Notes under the pieces: model-generated
What the model saw: only the letters and a program-made list of their open reading frames with translations
What the model was told of the DNA's origin: nothing
Databases searched by the model: none
Shown here: positions 53,552-63,122 of the stretch, piece after piece
Position numbering within the stretch: position 1 is the stretch's first letter
How the letters are laid out: the number at the start of each line of letters is the position of its first letter
Assembly: GCF_000186865.1 (NCBI RefSeq)
Contig: NW_008705593.1
Location: forward strand, 334,048-398,047
Direction of reading: 5' to 3'
Source of the DNA: Aureococcus anophagefferens
Taxonomy: Eukaryota; Sar; Pelagophyceae; Pelagomonadales; Pelagomonadaceae
DNA length: 64,000 nt
Position numbers and translations under genes: made by a program

Positions 53552-54949
53552 TTAGGGCGGCGTCCCGTGGGCGGCGAGGTACGCCTTGTTCGGGATGCGG
53601 AACGCGAGCGCCTCCGCGAGGCGCGGGTCCTGGCCGCCCGCGGCCGCGGCGGCCTCGTCCGCCTCGAGCGTCGTCGCGCAGGCCGCGAGCGCGCGGCCGA
53701 GGAGCGCCGCGTAGTCGATGCCCAGCGCCGCCGCCGCGGCCTCGAGGTTCGGCCCCGCGCGCTGCCAGCGGTCGACGGCGCGGCGCGCGTCGCGCGCGAG
53801 GAGCCCCTCGACGGCGCACGCGTCGACGGCCGCGGCGTCCGCCGCCGCGAGCGCGTCGGCGACGTCGAGCAGGGGCGCGTCGTCGTCGTCGAGCGGCAGC
53901 TGGAAGCCGAACTGCGCGAGGAGCGCGCGGTTCGGCAGCGCGCCGTAGGACACGCGGATCTCCTCGCCGGCCCTCACGCGCCGCGACGCCGCGACGACGA
54001 AGTGGCCCCACGGCGCGAGCGCCTCGGCCGCGTTGCTGCCCGCGGGGTCGCGGTGGTTGCAGAGGTCCGCGAGGGGCACGAGCATGTAGGAGCTGCGCTC
54101 CCGCTGCGCCTTGGCCGTGCGCTCGCCCTTGGCGCGGCTCGTGATTGTCGCGACGGCGATCTTGAACGCGTCCCGCGTCGGCGGATCGCCAAAGTCCGCC
54201 GCGGTCCAGCCCGGCACGACCACGTCGTCGTACGCGGCGTCGTCCGCCGCGACCTGCGCGCCGACGCGCTCCACGAGCTGCGGGTCCTGCGTCTCCGCGA
54301 CCTCGGCCGGCGCCCAGAGCCGCATGGGCCCGGGCGCCGACAGGTCCGCCGGCGACGGGAGCACGTCGAGCAGGGGCGCCCAGGCCTTGCGCTCGACGCG
54401 CTCGAGGTAGAGCAGCAGCAGCGCCACGCGGACGTGCGGCGCCGGCGCGGGCAGGACGCGCCAGACCTCCGCGACGGGCGACGCGTCCGCGCGGCCCTCG
54501 GAGAGCACGCACTCGGCCTTGGGCACGCTGAAGACCGTGTCGCCGACGGCGAAGTCCCGCGTCGCGACGACGCCGCGCAGGCCGCCGCCGACGTCGCCCA
54601 CGGCCACGCCGTCGCTCTTGCCCCCCTTCTTCGCGACCCAGCGGCAGAGCTTGCCGAACGCGCCGTCCGGCGCCGCCGCCGCCGCGGCGGCGAAGCCCTT
54701 CTTGCCGCTCGCCGCGCGCCTGGGCTTGTGCGGCTTGATGGGAAAGGGGTCGCCGACGCCGTCGGTGATGTAGATCGTCTGCGTGGTCTTGGCGCCGAGC
54801 GCTGCGCCTCGCCTCGGCCCGCGGCGCGGCGACGTGAGAAGCGCATCTGCGCCGCCGATCACGCACGCTGCGGCGAGGAGCAAGCACCGCTGGCCGATGC
54901 AGTGCACGCGGGCCCCGGTCTGGGCGCCGTTCGTGCAGGGCGCGGTCAT
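53552..54949 (-). CDS. SET-domain protein methyltransferase (Rubisco LSMT/SETD3-like)
   Basis: 465 residues from the ATG at 54949. A hydrophobic leader (CLLLAAACVIGGADALL) followed by basic residues suggests plastid targeting. SET features: GGGLRGVVATRDFAVGDTVF near the start, then the iSET helical insert with ALLLLYLERVERKAWAPLLD, YMLVPLADLCNHRDPAGSNA (the NH-like motif), and GEEIRVSYGALPNRALLAQF (the EE..SYG catalytic tyrosine region). A Rubisco-LSMT substrate-binding-like helical domain follows. The likely target is a lysine or histidine of a plastid or cytosolic protein. Single exon. Confidence 0.8.
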   Translation of the reverse strand: MTAPCTNGAQTGARVHCIGQRCLLLAAACVIGGADALLTSPRRGPRRGAALGAKTTQTIYITDGVGDPFPIKPHKPRRAASGKKGFAAAAAAAPDGAFGKLCRWVAKKGGKSDGVAVGDVGGGLRGVVATRDFAVGDTVFSVPKAECVLSEGRADASPVAEVWRVLPAPAPHVRVALLLLYLERVERKAWAPLLDVLPSPADLSAPGPMRLWAPAEVAETQDPQLVERVGAQVAADDAAYDDVVVPGWTAADFGDPPTRDAFKIAVATITSRAKGERTAKAQRERSSYMLVPLADLCNHRDPAGSNAAEALAPWGHFVVAASRRVRAGEEIRVSYGALPNRALLAQFGFQLPLDDDDAPLLDVADALAAADAAAVDACAVEGLLARDARRAVDRWQRAGPNLEAAAAALGIDYAALLGRALAACATTLEADEAAAAAGGQDPRLAEALAFRIPNKAYLAAHGTPP

Positions 54950-55274
54950 TCTATGTCTTTTCCTATTTGGAGTTGCGTCCATCTTGCGGGCGGGCGGTCC
55001 CAAGTACAACATTGATGAGATATTGATGCTGCAGTATCTTAACCTGTTGGTTTCTCCCAGCCAAAGCGCCGCCTGCGGCTCCCCGCCTCTCGGTGGTGGT
55101 GCTCTTCGGTGCACGGGCTCGGGGCGACCGCCGTCGAGCGACCGCGCGGCGAGGTCATTTTCTGAGCGTCGCGAGCGCCCCCGCAGCGGCAGGGCGCCGG
55201 CGCCTGGCCTCGGACCCGCGCCCACCGACGCGCCGGCGCAGCCCGCGCGCGGCAGAACAGGCGCTCGTCGAGCC
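54950..55274. promoter_or_regulatory. 325-bp divergent region
   Basis: Between the SET gene (minus) and the CNBD channel gene (plus). The part nearest the SET gene is AT-richer (TATTGATGCTGCAGTATCTTAACC). The channel frame is open upstream through this region, but without channel-like sequence. Confidence 0.4.
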
Positions 55275-57830
55275 ATGGGGCGGGGCGGCAGCGACGGCCA
55301 CGGCCACGGGGGCGGCGGCCACGCGCCGCGGGTGACGGTGAACCAGCGGGACGGGGCCATGTTCACCCTCGAGGGCGTCAAGGGGAAGACGATCGAGGCG
55401 GTGATGCAGGAGTGCGCCGACGCCGACAAGAAGGACGTCAAGGACATGTTCCGCGGCATGAAGGGCCAGTGCCGGATGCCGACGCCCATGGAGGTGGTGC
55501 GGAGCTTCGACATGTTGCACAACCCCGAGGGCGTCCAGAAGCGCTGCTGGGACGTGCTCATCGTCCTGCTCGTGCTCGCGGTGTGCATCACGCTGCCCCT
55601 CAAGGTCACCGTCGAGTTCTGGCACCCGGACAAGGAGTACTACTGGTACTTCGAGAAACCCATGGACGCCATCTTCTGGGCCGACATGGTCGTCAACTTC
55701 ACCGCGAGCTTCGTCGACCACCACGGACACGTGTGCCACGACCGGCGCCACATCGTCGAGCACTACGTTTACGGGAACCCCTTCAAGGACAACACGGGCT
55801 GGTTCTGGGTCGACCTGTTCGGCAACATTCCCTTCGAGGAGTTCTGGACGGGAGCAGACAAGCGCCACCGGAAGACGGCCAAGGTCATCAAGCTCGCGAA
55901 GCTCCCGAAGCTTTTGCGCATCGGCAAGCTCAAGAAGTATTTAGGCCACTACGTGAACTTCGCCATGTTCATCCAGCACACGTTCATGACCCTCTTCTTC
56001 CTCCACTGCGTCGCGTGCTGGTACATCGGGCTCTACTACAAGCACATCACCTGCGAGAAGTACTACCCGGACGTCCCCGCGGGGAACCTCAACGTCGACT
56101 CGCACGGAAACCGCGCGTGGAAGCACAACTGGGACGACCACGCCTGGTACGACCACTACTGCTCGCCGGGCCACCGGCGCCTGGCGGGCGGCGGCTGCAC
56201 GGACGACTCCGGCGGGTGCTACGACGACGACGGCCACCGGCGCCTCGCGGGCGACCCCGCGTGCTACGACGACCACGCCGACGACTACCACGCGGACGAC
56301 TACCACGACGACCACGCGGACGACTACCACGCGGACGACGACCACCGCCGCCTGAGCGGGGGCATCGAGGGCGACCCGAACTGCGTCGAGCTGAGCGTGG
56401 CCTACATCGAGGCCATCGGGAGCGTCGTGTCGATGATCGTCGGCGGCCTGCCGACCGTCGACGGCGTCAACTACAACGAGGTGATGATCACGGGCGGCGT
56501 CGGCGACTACTGGCTCCGCGTGCTCGCCGTCACGGTCGGCACGGTGCTCTTCTGGACCATGCAGGCGGACCTCGTCGTCATCCTGCTCAACAGCTCGAAC
56601 GCGTACACGTCGCACCGTTCTCGCATCGACCGCGCGTCGCACGAGCTCAACTACTTCGGCGTGCCCCACCACATCACGGAGAAGGTCAAGAGCGCCATGG
56701 AGTACCAGTGGCGCGCCATGATGCCGAGCCGGTGCACGGTCTTCAAGGACGAGTCGCTGAGCCCGCACCTCCGGCAGGAGATCGTCATGCACTTCCACGG
56801 CCGCGAGCTGAGGAACACGGCGCTCTTCGCGGGCTGCTCCAACGGCTGCGTCGCCGCGGCCGCGCTGAAGCTGAATTCGATCGTCGTGCGGTCCTTCGAC
56901 TACATCATCCGCCAGGGCGAGGTCGGCCGCGAGCTCTTCCTGCTGTCGCGCGGCAAGGCGGCCGTGTCGTCGAACGACGTCGTCGTGGCCCTGGTCGAGG
57001 AGGGCAACTTCTTCGGCGAGACAGCTTTAGTGTCGAAGACGTCGCCCTACCGCACGGTCGACGTCGTCGCCCTCGTCTGGTGCGAGCTCCAGATGCTCAG
57101 CCGCGACGACTTCCGCGAGCTCTGCCACGACTACCCGGCCGTGCTCGCGAACGCGGAGATGATGATGACCATGCTCGAGCAGGAGCCGGCCATGTGCGAC
57201 GTGCTCTGGTCCTACTACCTGCGCAAGAAGAACGACATCCTCATGGAGTCCATCGCGGCCGCGCTCGGCACGGACGAATTGGGCGCGAAGGCGCACGCGC
57301 ACCACACGCCCGGCGGCTTCGAGCCGCCCAAGCCGGCCAAGGCCGGCGCCGTCGCGCCGGACTCGCCCCACGGCCACGGCGACACGGGCTTCAAGCAGAA
57401 GCAGCTCCAGGCCGTCGACGCGGCGACGTACAAGCAGAAGACGCAGGAGCTCTACGAGAACGTCAAGAACGGCACGCTCCGCGGCGCGGCGCTCAAGGAG
57501 ATGATCGCCCAGAGCGGCGCGACCAAGTCCAAGACGGCGTCGACGCTCGACCCGACGCCCGAGCACGCGCCGCCCGCGGCCGCGGGCCCGCCGCCCGCGG
57601 GGGCCGTCGCGGGCTCGCTCGCCAACTCCATGGACCACACGATCCCCGAGACGTCCGCGACGACCGACGAGGAGCTCCAGGTCCTCCCGGCGAACGACGC
57701 GCAATCCTACCCCCGCGACGTCGAGGACCTCCTCACCGAGGTCGTCGAGGAGGAGGGCAAGGACAGCGCCGAGACGAACGCGCGCGCGAGCCGCATCCGG
57801 GCGTCCTTCCGCCATAGCGGCTGCCTGTGA
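55275..57830 (+). CDS. Six-TM cyclic-nucleotide-binding-domain channel, atypical pore
   Basis: 851 residues from the ATG at 55275. S1 is at ~VLIVLLVLAVCITLPL, S2/S3 around AIFWADMVVNFTASFV and WVDLFGNIPFEEF, and a Lys-rich S4-like segment contains KVIKLAKLPKLLRIGKLKK. S5 contains FLHCVACWYIGLYY. Between S5 and S6 (about residues 285-365) lies a long loop full of His and Asp (YHADDYHDDHADDYHADDDH). No GYG/GFG filter is visible; the pore region reads AIGSVVSMIVGGLPTV. A C-linker and CNBD follow (RQGEVGRELFLLSRGKAAV, EEGNFFGETALV, about 535-610), then a disordered tail. Ion selectivity is uncertain. Confidence 0.75.
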   Translation: MGRGGSDGHGHGGGGHAPRVTVNQRDGAMFTLEGVKGKTIEAVMQECADADKKDVKDMFRGMKGQCRMPTPMEVVRSFDMLHNPEGVQKRCWDVLIVLLVLAVCITLPLKVTVEFWHPDKEYYWYFEKPMDAIFWADMVVNFTASFVDHHGHVCHDRRHIVEHYVYGNPFKDNTGWFWVDLFGNIPFEEFWTGADKRHRKTAKVIKLAKLPKLLRIGKLKKYLGHYVNFAMFIQHTFMTLFFLHCVACWYIGLYYKHITCEKYYPDVPAGNLNVDSHGNRAWKHNWDDHAWYDHYCSPGHRRLAGGGCTDDSGGCYDDDGHRRLAGDPACYDDHADDYHADDYHDDHADDYHADDDHRRLSGGIEGDPNCVELSVAYIEAIGSVVSMIVGGLPTVDGVNYNEVMITGGVGDYWLRVLAVTVGTVLFWTMQADLVVILLNSSNAYTSHRSRIDRASHELNYFGVPHHITEKVKSAMEYQWRAMMPSRCTVFKDESLSPHLRQEIVMHFHGRELRNTALFAGCSNGCVAAAALKLNSIVVRSFDYIIRQGEVGRELFLLSRGKAAVSSNDVVVALVEEGNFFGETALVSKTSPYRTVDVVALVWCELQMLSRDDFRELCHDYPAVLANAEMMMTMLEQEPAMCDVLWSYYLRKKNDILMESIAAALGTDELGAKAHAHHTPGGFEPPKPAKAGAVAPDSPHGHGDTGFKQKQLQAVDAATYKQKTQELYENVKNGTLRGAALKEMIAQSGATKSKTASTLDPTPEHAPPAAAGPPPAGAVAGSLANSMDHTIPETSATTDEELQVLPANDAQSYPRDVEDLLTEVVEEEGKDSAETNARASRIRASFRHSGCL

Positions 57831-58915
57831 AGGCGGCGCCCGCCCCGCCCACTCCCCCCCCGCTACCCCCGCCACGGCGGCGGACCGCGCGGCGCCCGCG
57901 CGGCCGCGGCGCCGCGCCCGGCCGCGCGCGCCGCCCACTTACCAATCGTCGGCCGGAACGCAACATTAACTTATTGAACCTAGAATTTTACTTTCGAAAA
58001 GTGGTTGGACGTCGTCGATGATGGTCGCACGATCTCTGATGCTGGGTTTGGCATGTTCCAGGCCAGGGGGAGAGAAACTGAGCACACTTCGCAGTGGGAA
58101 TCCGGGGTCGGGCATTCCAAAACTTCAGCCCGCTCGTTTCGGGAACACGCAGAAGCTGAGATCATTTTCCCCTCTCTCTCCCCCGCGCGCAAGGCGGTCC
58201 CCGCGGCGAGGTTCTGGGTGCTCGAACATGCTACACTTTTCAGACCGCGCGCTCGTCGCCCCGATTCCGGCCGGCAGCCGAAAGAGTGTAGCATGTTCGC
58301 GCCCCCCGAACCCCGGACGCAGCCCCGCGCCGCCGGCCAACCACATCGTCCCGAGCGAAAGACACGTTTCAGCCGAGCGATACATTTCACTGCAACTTGG
58401 TCCGTCGATTAGCAAGTGCCGCCGTCGCCCCTTTTGTAACGCCGCGCGATCTCACCATATATATATGCGGGCGCGCGCGCGAGAGAGCCCCGGAGGCTTC
58501 GCGGTTGCCCCGTCCGGGCGACGACATCAGGCGCGCCGGCGGCGCGGGCGCCAGCTGCAGGGGCCAATGAACAGCGCGACTCGTGTTCAATTCAAGTGGG
58601 CGACGTGGCGGAAATGGTTGCCACGAGATTGCCGGCCGTAATTGTAAGTTCACGAGAAGTTGCAAACCAATTAACCGCCGTCGCGCAGCCACTCGATCTC
58701 TCAAGCTACGCCGTCGGCCTCAGTGAAAAGCTGGCCCATCCACCGCTGCGGCCCAGACACTCCTCGGAGGGGCGCCTGGCTTCTCGTCGGGGCTGCCTCG
58801 CGCTGCCCCCGCCGCCCGGTTCGGGGCGCGTCGCCGCCCGGAGCCGCCCGCGGTCCGGGGCCGGGGCGCTGCGTCGGGCCCCGGCGCCGGGGCCCGCGCG
58901 GCCCCCCCGAGGACC
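57831..58915. other. 1,085-bp intergenic region with inverted repeat
   Basis: No convincing coding segment. It holds the channel 3' UTR, a Pro/Arg-codon-like GC-rich tract just after the stop, an inverted repeat around 58211-58311, a CATATATATATG run near 58455, and probably the promoter and GC-rich 5' UTR of the kinase gene. Confidence 0.5.
58211..58311. repeat. Inverted repeat (hairpin or small palindromic element)
   Basis: Perfect 15-bp arms CGAACATGCTACACT (58223-58237) and AGTGTAGCATGTTCG (58285-58299) with a 47-bp loop. The similarity extends imperfectly outward to about 27 bp per arm (GTTC.GGG.GC). Confidence 0.8.
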
Positions 58916-59393
58916 ATGATGACCGGCGACTGGACGGAGAGCGCCTGGCGGACCCAGGCGTCGATCCCGCCCGAGGAGAAGCACCCGGAGACGAGCCGGC
59001 GCATCGCGGACTTCGAGCTCGTCAAGGGCCTCGGGCGGGGCGAGTTCGCCGAGGTCTACCTCTGCCGGCGCGCGGGCCAGCCGGAGTCCGCGCTCGCGGC
59101 GAAGCGCATCAACAAGGCGCGCGTCTACGCGGACGCGGACATCCGGAAGCGCATCCGGTCCATCAAGCGCATCAACAGCGAGATCGAGGCCATGCGCGCC
59201 CTGGACCACCCGGCGATCTGCACCCTCGAGGCGACGTACCACACGCCCAAGTACGTCTACCTTGTCATGGAGAAGGGCGGCCGCGACCTCTACGACGCGC
59301 TCACCGCGGAGCACGCGAGCTTCGGCGTCGGCGTCGTGCTGCGCGTCGCCTACGCCGTCGCCGGGGCGCTGGGCCACTGCGCGGCGCGGGGCG

Positions 59394-59424
<31 letters not shown>

Positions 59425-60343
59425 GCTCCTTGCGGGCGAAGTCGCCGCGGGCGACGTCGTCGTCAAGGTCTGCGACTTCGGGCTCTGCGGGCGGGCCAAG
59501 GACGGGTCCTGGGCCATGAGCGACTTCGTCGGGTCGCCGGGCTTCTTCGCGCCGGAGATTCTGTTCGACGACCTCTACCACGCGGAGAAGGTCGACGTCT
59601 GGAGTTTGGGGTGCGTCGTGCTGGAGATGGCCGAGGGCCACGAGGGCTTCGAGCACGGCTGGCTCAACCGCTGCTACTCGTCGGGCCTGCTCTACAGCGC
59701 GGCGCGGTTCCACGACGCGCTCCACGAGACCGTGGGCGCGCTCCACCGGCGGCCGACGCTCCAGGAGCCGTCCATCAAGGCGCTCGTCGGCGCGCTCCTC
59801 GTCATCGACGTCGAGCGCCGCGTCGCGCCGACGGCGCTCGCCGACGTGCCCGTCTTCGACGCCGTGCGCCGGTCCACCGTCAAGGCGCCGGCGCCGAGCC
59901 CGGCACAGTCGCCCGAGGGCGGCTTCTTCGGGCTGGCGGACCGCGCGAGCGACGAGCGCCGCGCGCCCTTCGACAAGACGCCGACGATCAAGGGCCGCAC
60001 GCACCACCCCGCGGGCAGCTCGAGCGACGCGCTGCCGGCCATCGGCGCCGCCCGGTCGACGCAGGGCTCCGCCGCGTCCCTCCTGTCCCTCGCGCCCAAG
60101 CTCGACGGCGACGCGGACGAGGGCACGGCGCGGACGCACGCGTCGCGCGACGACGGCAAGCTCGACGAGTCCGTCGACGACAGCCCCAACTCCGTCCACT
60201 CGCCCATCGCCGCGACGCCGGCGAAGCCGCGCAAGCCCCACTCGCCCGAGGAGAAGGACTTCCACATCCCGCCCTTCAGGGGCGTCGGCGCGCGGAGCGT
60301 CGTCGACCCCAACGACCGGAGCGACCGGGGCCCCGCGAGATGA
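58916..60343 (+). CDS. Serine/threonine protein kinase
   Basis: 475 residues. The kinase domain spans about 30-325: glycine loop GLGRGEFAEV, lysine in ALAAKRI, catalytic VVHRDLKPENVLL, CDFGLCG (DFG), SPGFFAPEI (APE) and DVWSLGCVVLEM. All catalytic residues are present. The C-terminal ~150 residues are disordered, with many SP/TP sites (TPTIKG, NSVHSPIAATPAK). The short S-x-GF activation segment is unlike CaMK or AGC consensus, so the group is unclear. Single exon. Confidence 0.88.
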
Positions 60344-60439
60344 GCGACCCCCTGTGTGCCCCCCGCCCCCCTCTTTTCTTTCGCCCCCGGCCGCGACGCC
60401 TCCGTCGCCCTAAGTGCCACTTTTGCTGCCGCCCCGCCG

Positions 60440-61690
60440 TTACGACGCGCCCTCCCGGATCATGGCCTCGACGTGGTCCGCGAGGATGCGCTTGCGCTCG
60501 CCGTCGATGGCGTGCTCCGCGCAGACCGCGTCGAGGAACGCGACGATGGCGTCGGGCGCGACGCCGAACTCGTGCATGGCGTGGACGATGCCGCCGAGCT
60601 GGGACCAGAGCGCGTCCGCCGCCGCGGCCTTGCCGTCGTCCGCGGCGCCGTAGAAGAGCGCGGCGAAGAGGCCCGGGCTGCAGCCCGGGTCGTCGCCGGC
60701 GTCCGGGTCGTCGCCCGGCGCCGCCCGGTGCGCGTTCTGCTTGGACACGCAGAGCGCGAGCGCCTCGCGCCAGAAGAGCGCGTCGCCCCAGACGGGGTGC
60801 GTCTGGATCGCGGACTTGAGGTACTCGCGCCGCGCGGCGGGCGCGTCGCCGCCGCCGGTCCGCGACCGGTAGAAGGACTGGGCGAGCATCATGGACACGA
60901 GGATGGAGTCGACGTCCCGCAGCCGCATGCACCGGTCGAGCGCCGTCAGCAGCAAACCGGCGAGGAACGGGTAGGCCGCGCCGACGTCGACCATGCGCGT
61001 CCGCTGGCGGTTCAGCGCCTCGACGAAGCGCCGCGCGCCGCTCGGCGCCTGCAGGTGCTCCGCGAGCTCCGTCGTGCACGCGTTCAGCACCTCGAGCTCG
61101 AACGCGCGCGCCGTGCCGCCCGCCGGCGCCGCCTCGCCGCCGCCGTCGCGCGCGACGAGGCGGAAGAGCGTGGCCACGAGCGCGTCGACGCGCCGCCGCG
61201 TCGCCGCCTCCGCCGCCGCGTCCGCGGGGGCCTCCACCGGCTTCGGCCCGCCGTCGTCGCCCGCGGCGTCCGCGGCCGCCCAGCGGCCGGACCACGTCTC
61301 GTTGGGCTCGAAGAGGGCGCAGGACGCGCGCGGCGCCGCGTCCGACGACGGGATCTCGACGACGACGACGCCGCGATGTTCCTCCTCGTCGCCGCGGCGC
61401 CGCTCGGCGTCGACGGCCTCGCGCGCGACGGCCGCGACGCGCTCGGACACGAGCACGACGCCGCCGCGCGCGACGAGGCGCCCGAAGGCCGCGGTCACGG
61501 CGTCCCCGGCCGCGCCCTCGTCGACGCGCTCCCAGTTGCAGCCGCGCGCCTCGCGCTTCGCCCAGCCGGCCAGGAGGAAGAGGCCCACGTGCGCCTCGTC
61601 GCCCAGGAGGCTCAGGCGGAGCGCCGACTCCTGGGGGGGCTCCGCGTCGGCGTCGTCGACCGTCGCGTCGTCCTCGGCGAGCGCGGCCAT
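60440..61690 (-). CDS. SBF2-like (KIAA0513-type) domain protein
   Basis: 416 residues from the ATG at 61690. The N-terminal half is acidic with no known domain. From ~residue 215 the helices CMRLRDVDSILVSMMLAQSF, REYLKSAIQTHPVWGDALFW and REALALCVSKQN fit the SBF2-like helical domain seen in KIAA0513 and myotubularin-related MTMR5/13 proteins. The C-terminal part (FGVAPDAIVAFLDAVCAEHA) is helical. A vesicle-trafficking or GEF-associated role is possible, but the family call is by pattern only. Single exon. Confidence 0.5.
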   Translation of the reverse strand: MAALAEDDATVDDADAEPPQESALRLSLLGDEAHVGLFLLAGWAKREARGCNWERVDEGAAGDAVTAAFGRLVARGGVVLVSERVAAVAREAVDAERRRGDEEEHRGVVVVEIPSSDAAPRASCALFEPNETWSGRWAAADAAGDDGGPKPVEAPADAAAEAATRRRVDALVATLFRLVARDGGGEAAPAGGTARAFELEVLNACTTELAEHLQAPSGARRFVEALNRQRTRMVDVGAAYPFLAGLLLTALDRCMRLRDVDSILVSMMLAQSFYRSRTGGGDAPAARREYLKSAIQTHPVWGDALFWREALALCVSKQNAHRAAPGDDPDAGDDPGCSPGLFAALFYGAADDGKAAAADALWSQLGGIVHAMHEFGVAPDAIVAFLDAVCAEHAIDGERKRILADHVEAMIREGAS

Positions 61691-62490
61691 GGTTTTGGGT
61701 GCTTGTGGCAAGTGTCGGGCGTCGGTGGCGCTGGCCTTGGGCTCACTCAAACACCCGAGGCGCGCACATCACTGCGGCAAATGCCGCAGAGAGATGCGCA
61801 GCGTGTGGGGGGGTCTTTGCGCCGCCCGGGCGCGACGCAGTTGCGCCTGGGCGCTACGCAGTAGCGCCCGGGAAAAGGAACGCTTGACCTAGCCCAATAC
61901 GAACGGCCGTACCGCGCTTCGCGACTCCAGTCCGACGAGCACGCAGCCCACCGTTTCGTAAAGAGTCGGCTCGTGACGCGCCGCGACGTCGAGCCTCTCC
62001 AGCTGTGTCGCCCAGGTTCTTTAGAGTCAAGGGCGAGCTGGTTTTCCTTCTTCGGCAGCATGGCCTTTTTTATCTTGATGTACTTGCGGAGCTCGTTGAA
62101 CGAATAGAGGCTGTTTGGCACGTCTCGCTTTTGCTCGTCCACCGTGACAGACTCGGATCTATGCAGGCGCCTGGGACGTCGACAGCCTCCTGCGCTACAT
62201 CGAGATCGGCTATGCGCGACTGGAAGAAGCGCGCGTCCGCGAAGCGCGGCAGCCGCTACGGCATGAAGCTCTAAGGCGCGGCCTCTCTTCGCGCGCGTCG
62301 GTCTCGAATCCGCCTCACAACCAGCAGGGGCGGCCGCGGCGAAGGACGCGCGGGGTCATCGACGGGCCGGTGACGCATCGACGAGTCGGAGCGTACGCGT
62401 GACGCAGTCTCTCTCGGACCAGCCCGGCTCGCCCAGATCGACGCACCAGACGCTCCTCGTCCTAACGACGACACACGCGAAACACACAAG
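61691..62490. other. 800-bp region with gene-like fragments only
   Basis: It contains a plus-strand stretch LFYLDVLAELVERIEAVWHV near 62060 and, in another frame, AWDVDSLLRYIEIGYARLEE near 62170. The latter is faintly like the C-terminal end of TPR/O-GlcNAc-transferase-type proteins. No start, splice or full domain supports a gene, so these may be relics. The direct repeat GCGCC(C/T)GGGCG(C/A)TACGCAGT near 61835-61870 is also visible. Confidence 0.35.
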
Positions 62491-62916
62491 TTACCCCAGC
62501 TCGAAGCCGGAGAGGAACTGGACCGCGAGCGTCGTCGCGACGGCGACGCAGGCGCCCATGAAGTTGATGGAGAAGGCGAAGGCGGCGCGGTCGTTGGCGA
62601 CGTCCGTCGGCAGGCCGTAGATCTCGTCCTCGGAGCGCCGGCCCACGGTGAGGCCGCCGACGGCCGCGCCCGCGCTCAGGAGCGCCTGCACGACGCTCGG
62701 CGCGGGGCACGTCGTCGCCCAGAGGCCGATCATGACGCAGACGAGCCAGCAGCCGGACCGCGGCATCCAGATGGACCGCACGGACGTGAGTAGGAACGTG
62801 TCGCAGTAGGGCGCCCGCCCCCGCGCCGTGCCGTCGGCCCCGGCCGGCGCGTCGCAGTCCGTCGCGGCGAAGAAGCAGTGGTGCGCGTCGTTGGGCGCTG
62901 GCGCCGCGGGCGCCAT
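62491..62916 (-). CDS. Small membrane protein (hypothetical)
   Basis: 141 residues from the ATG at 62916. Two or three hydrophobic segments: GCWLVCVMIGLWATT, VVQALLSAGAAVGGLTVG and FAFSINFMGACVAVATTLAV. Three cysteines lie in the N-terminal part. No family recognised. The composition is typical of neighbouring genes and the frame has a clear ATG and stop, so it is probably real. It shares a 206-bp divergent region with the right-edge gene. Confidence 0.55.
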   Translation of the reverse strand: MAPAAPAPNDAHHCFFAATDCDAPAGADGTARGRAPYCDTFLLTSVRSIWMPRSGCWLVCVMIGLWATTCPAPSVVQALLSAGAAVGGLTVGRRSEDEIYGLPTDVANDRAAFAFSINFMGACVAVATTLAVQFLSGFELG

Positions 62917-63122
62917 GATGTGCCGCAGCGCTGCGGCTGCTGCGAGATGCGGTTCTCGGCGGCGCGGTGCTACTCGGAGGCGCCGTCCATCAAGCTCTTG
63001 ATCAAAAAAACTCTTGCGGCAAAATTAAAGTTGCTTTGGCGAGCATGTAAATGGTGCCTCGTTGCACTCCTAGTATCTACGCGCCTCGCAGCGCTAGCTA
63101 TAGGGAGAGCGTCTGGGCAGCT

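Noticed and set aside
62005..62274. 89-codon plus-strand frame
   Set aside because: No start context, domain or splice partner; best regarded as a relic or chance.
62300..62320. TCTCGAATCC resembling a tRNA T-loop
   Set aside because: No matching stem or acceptor arm around it.
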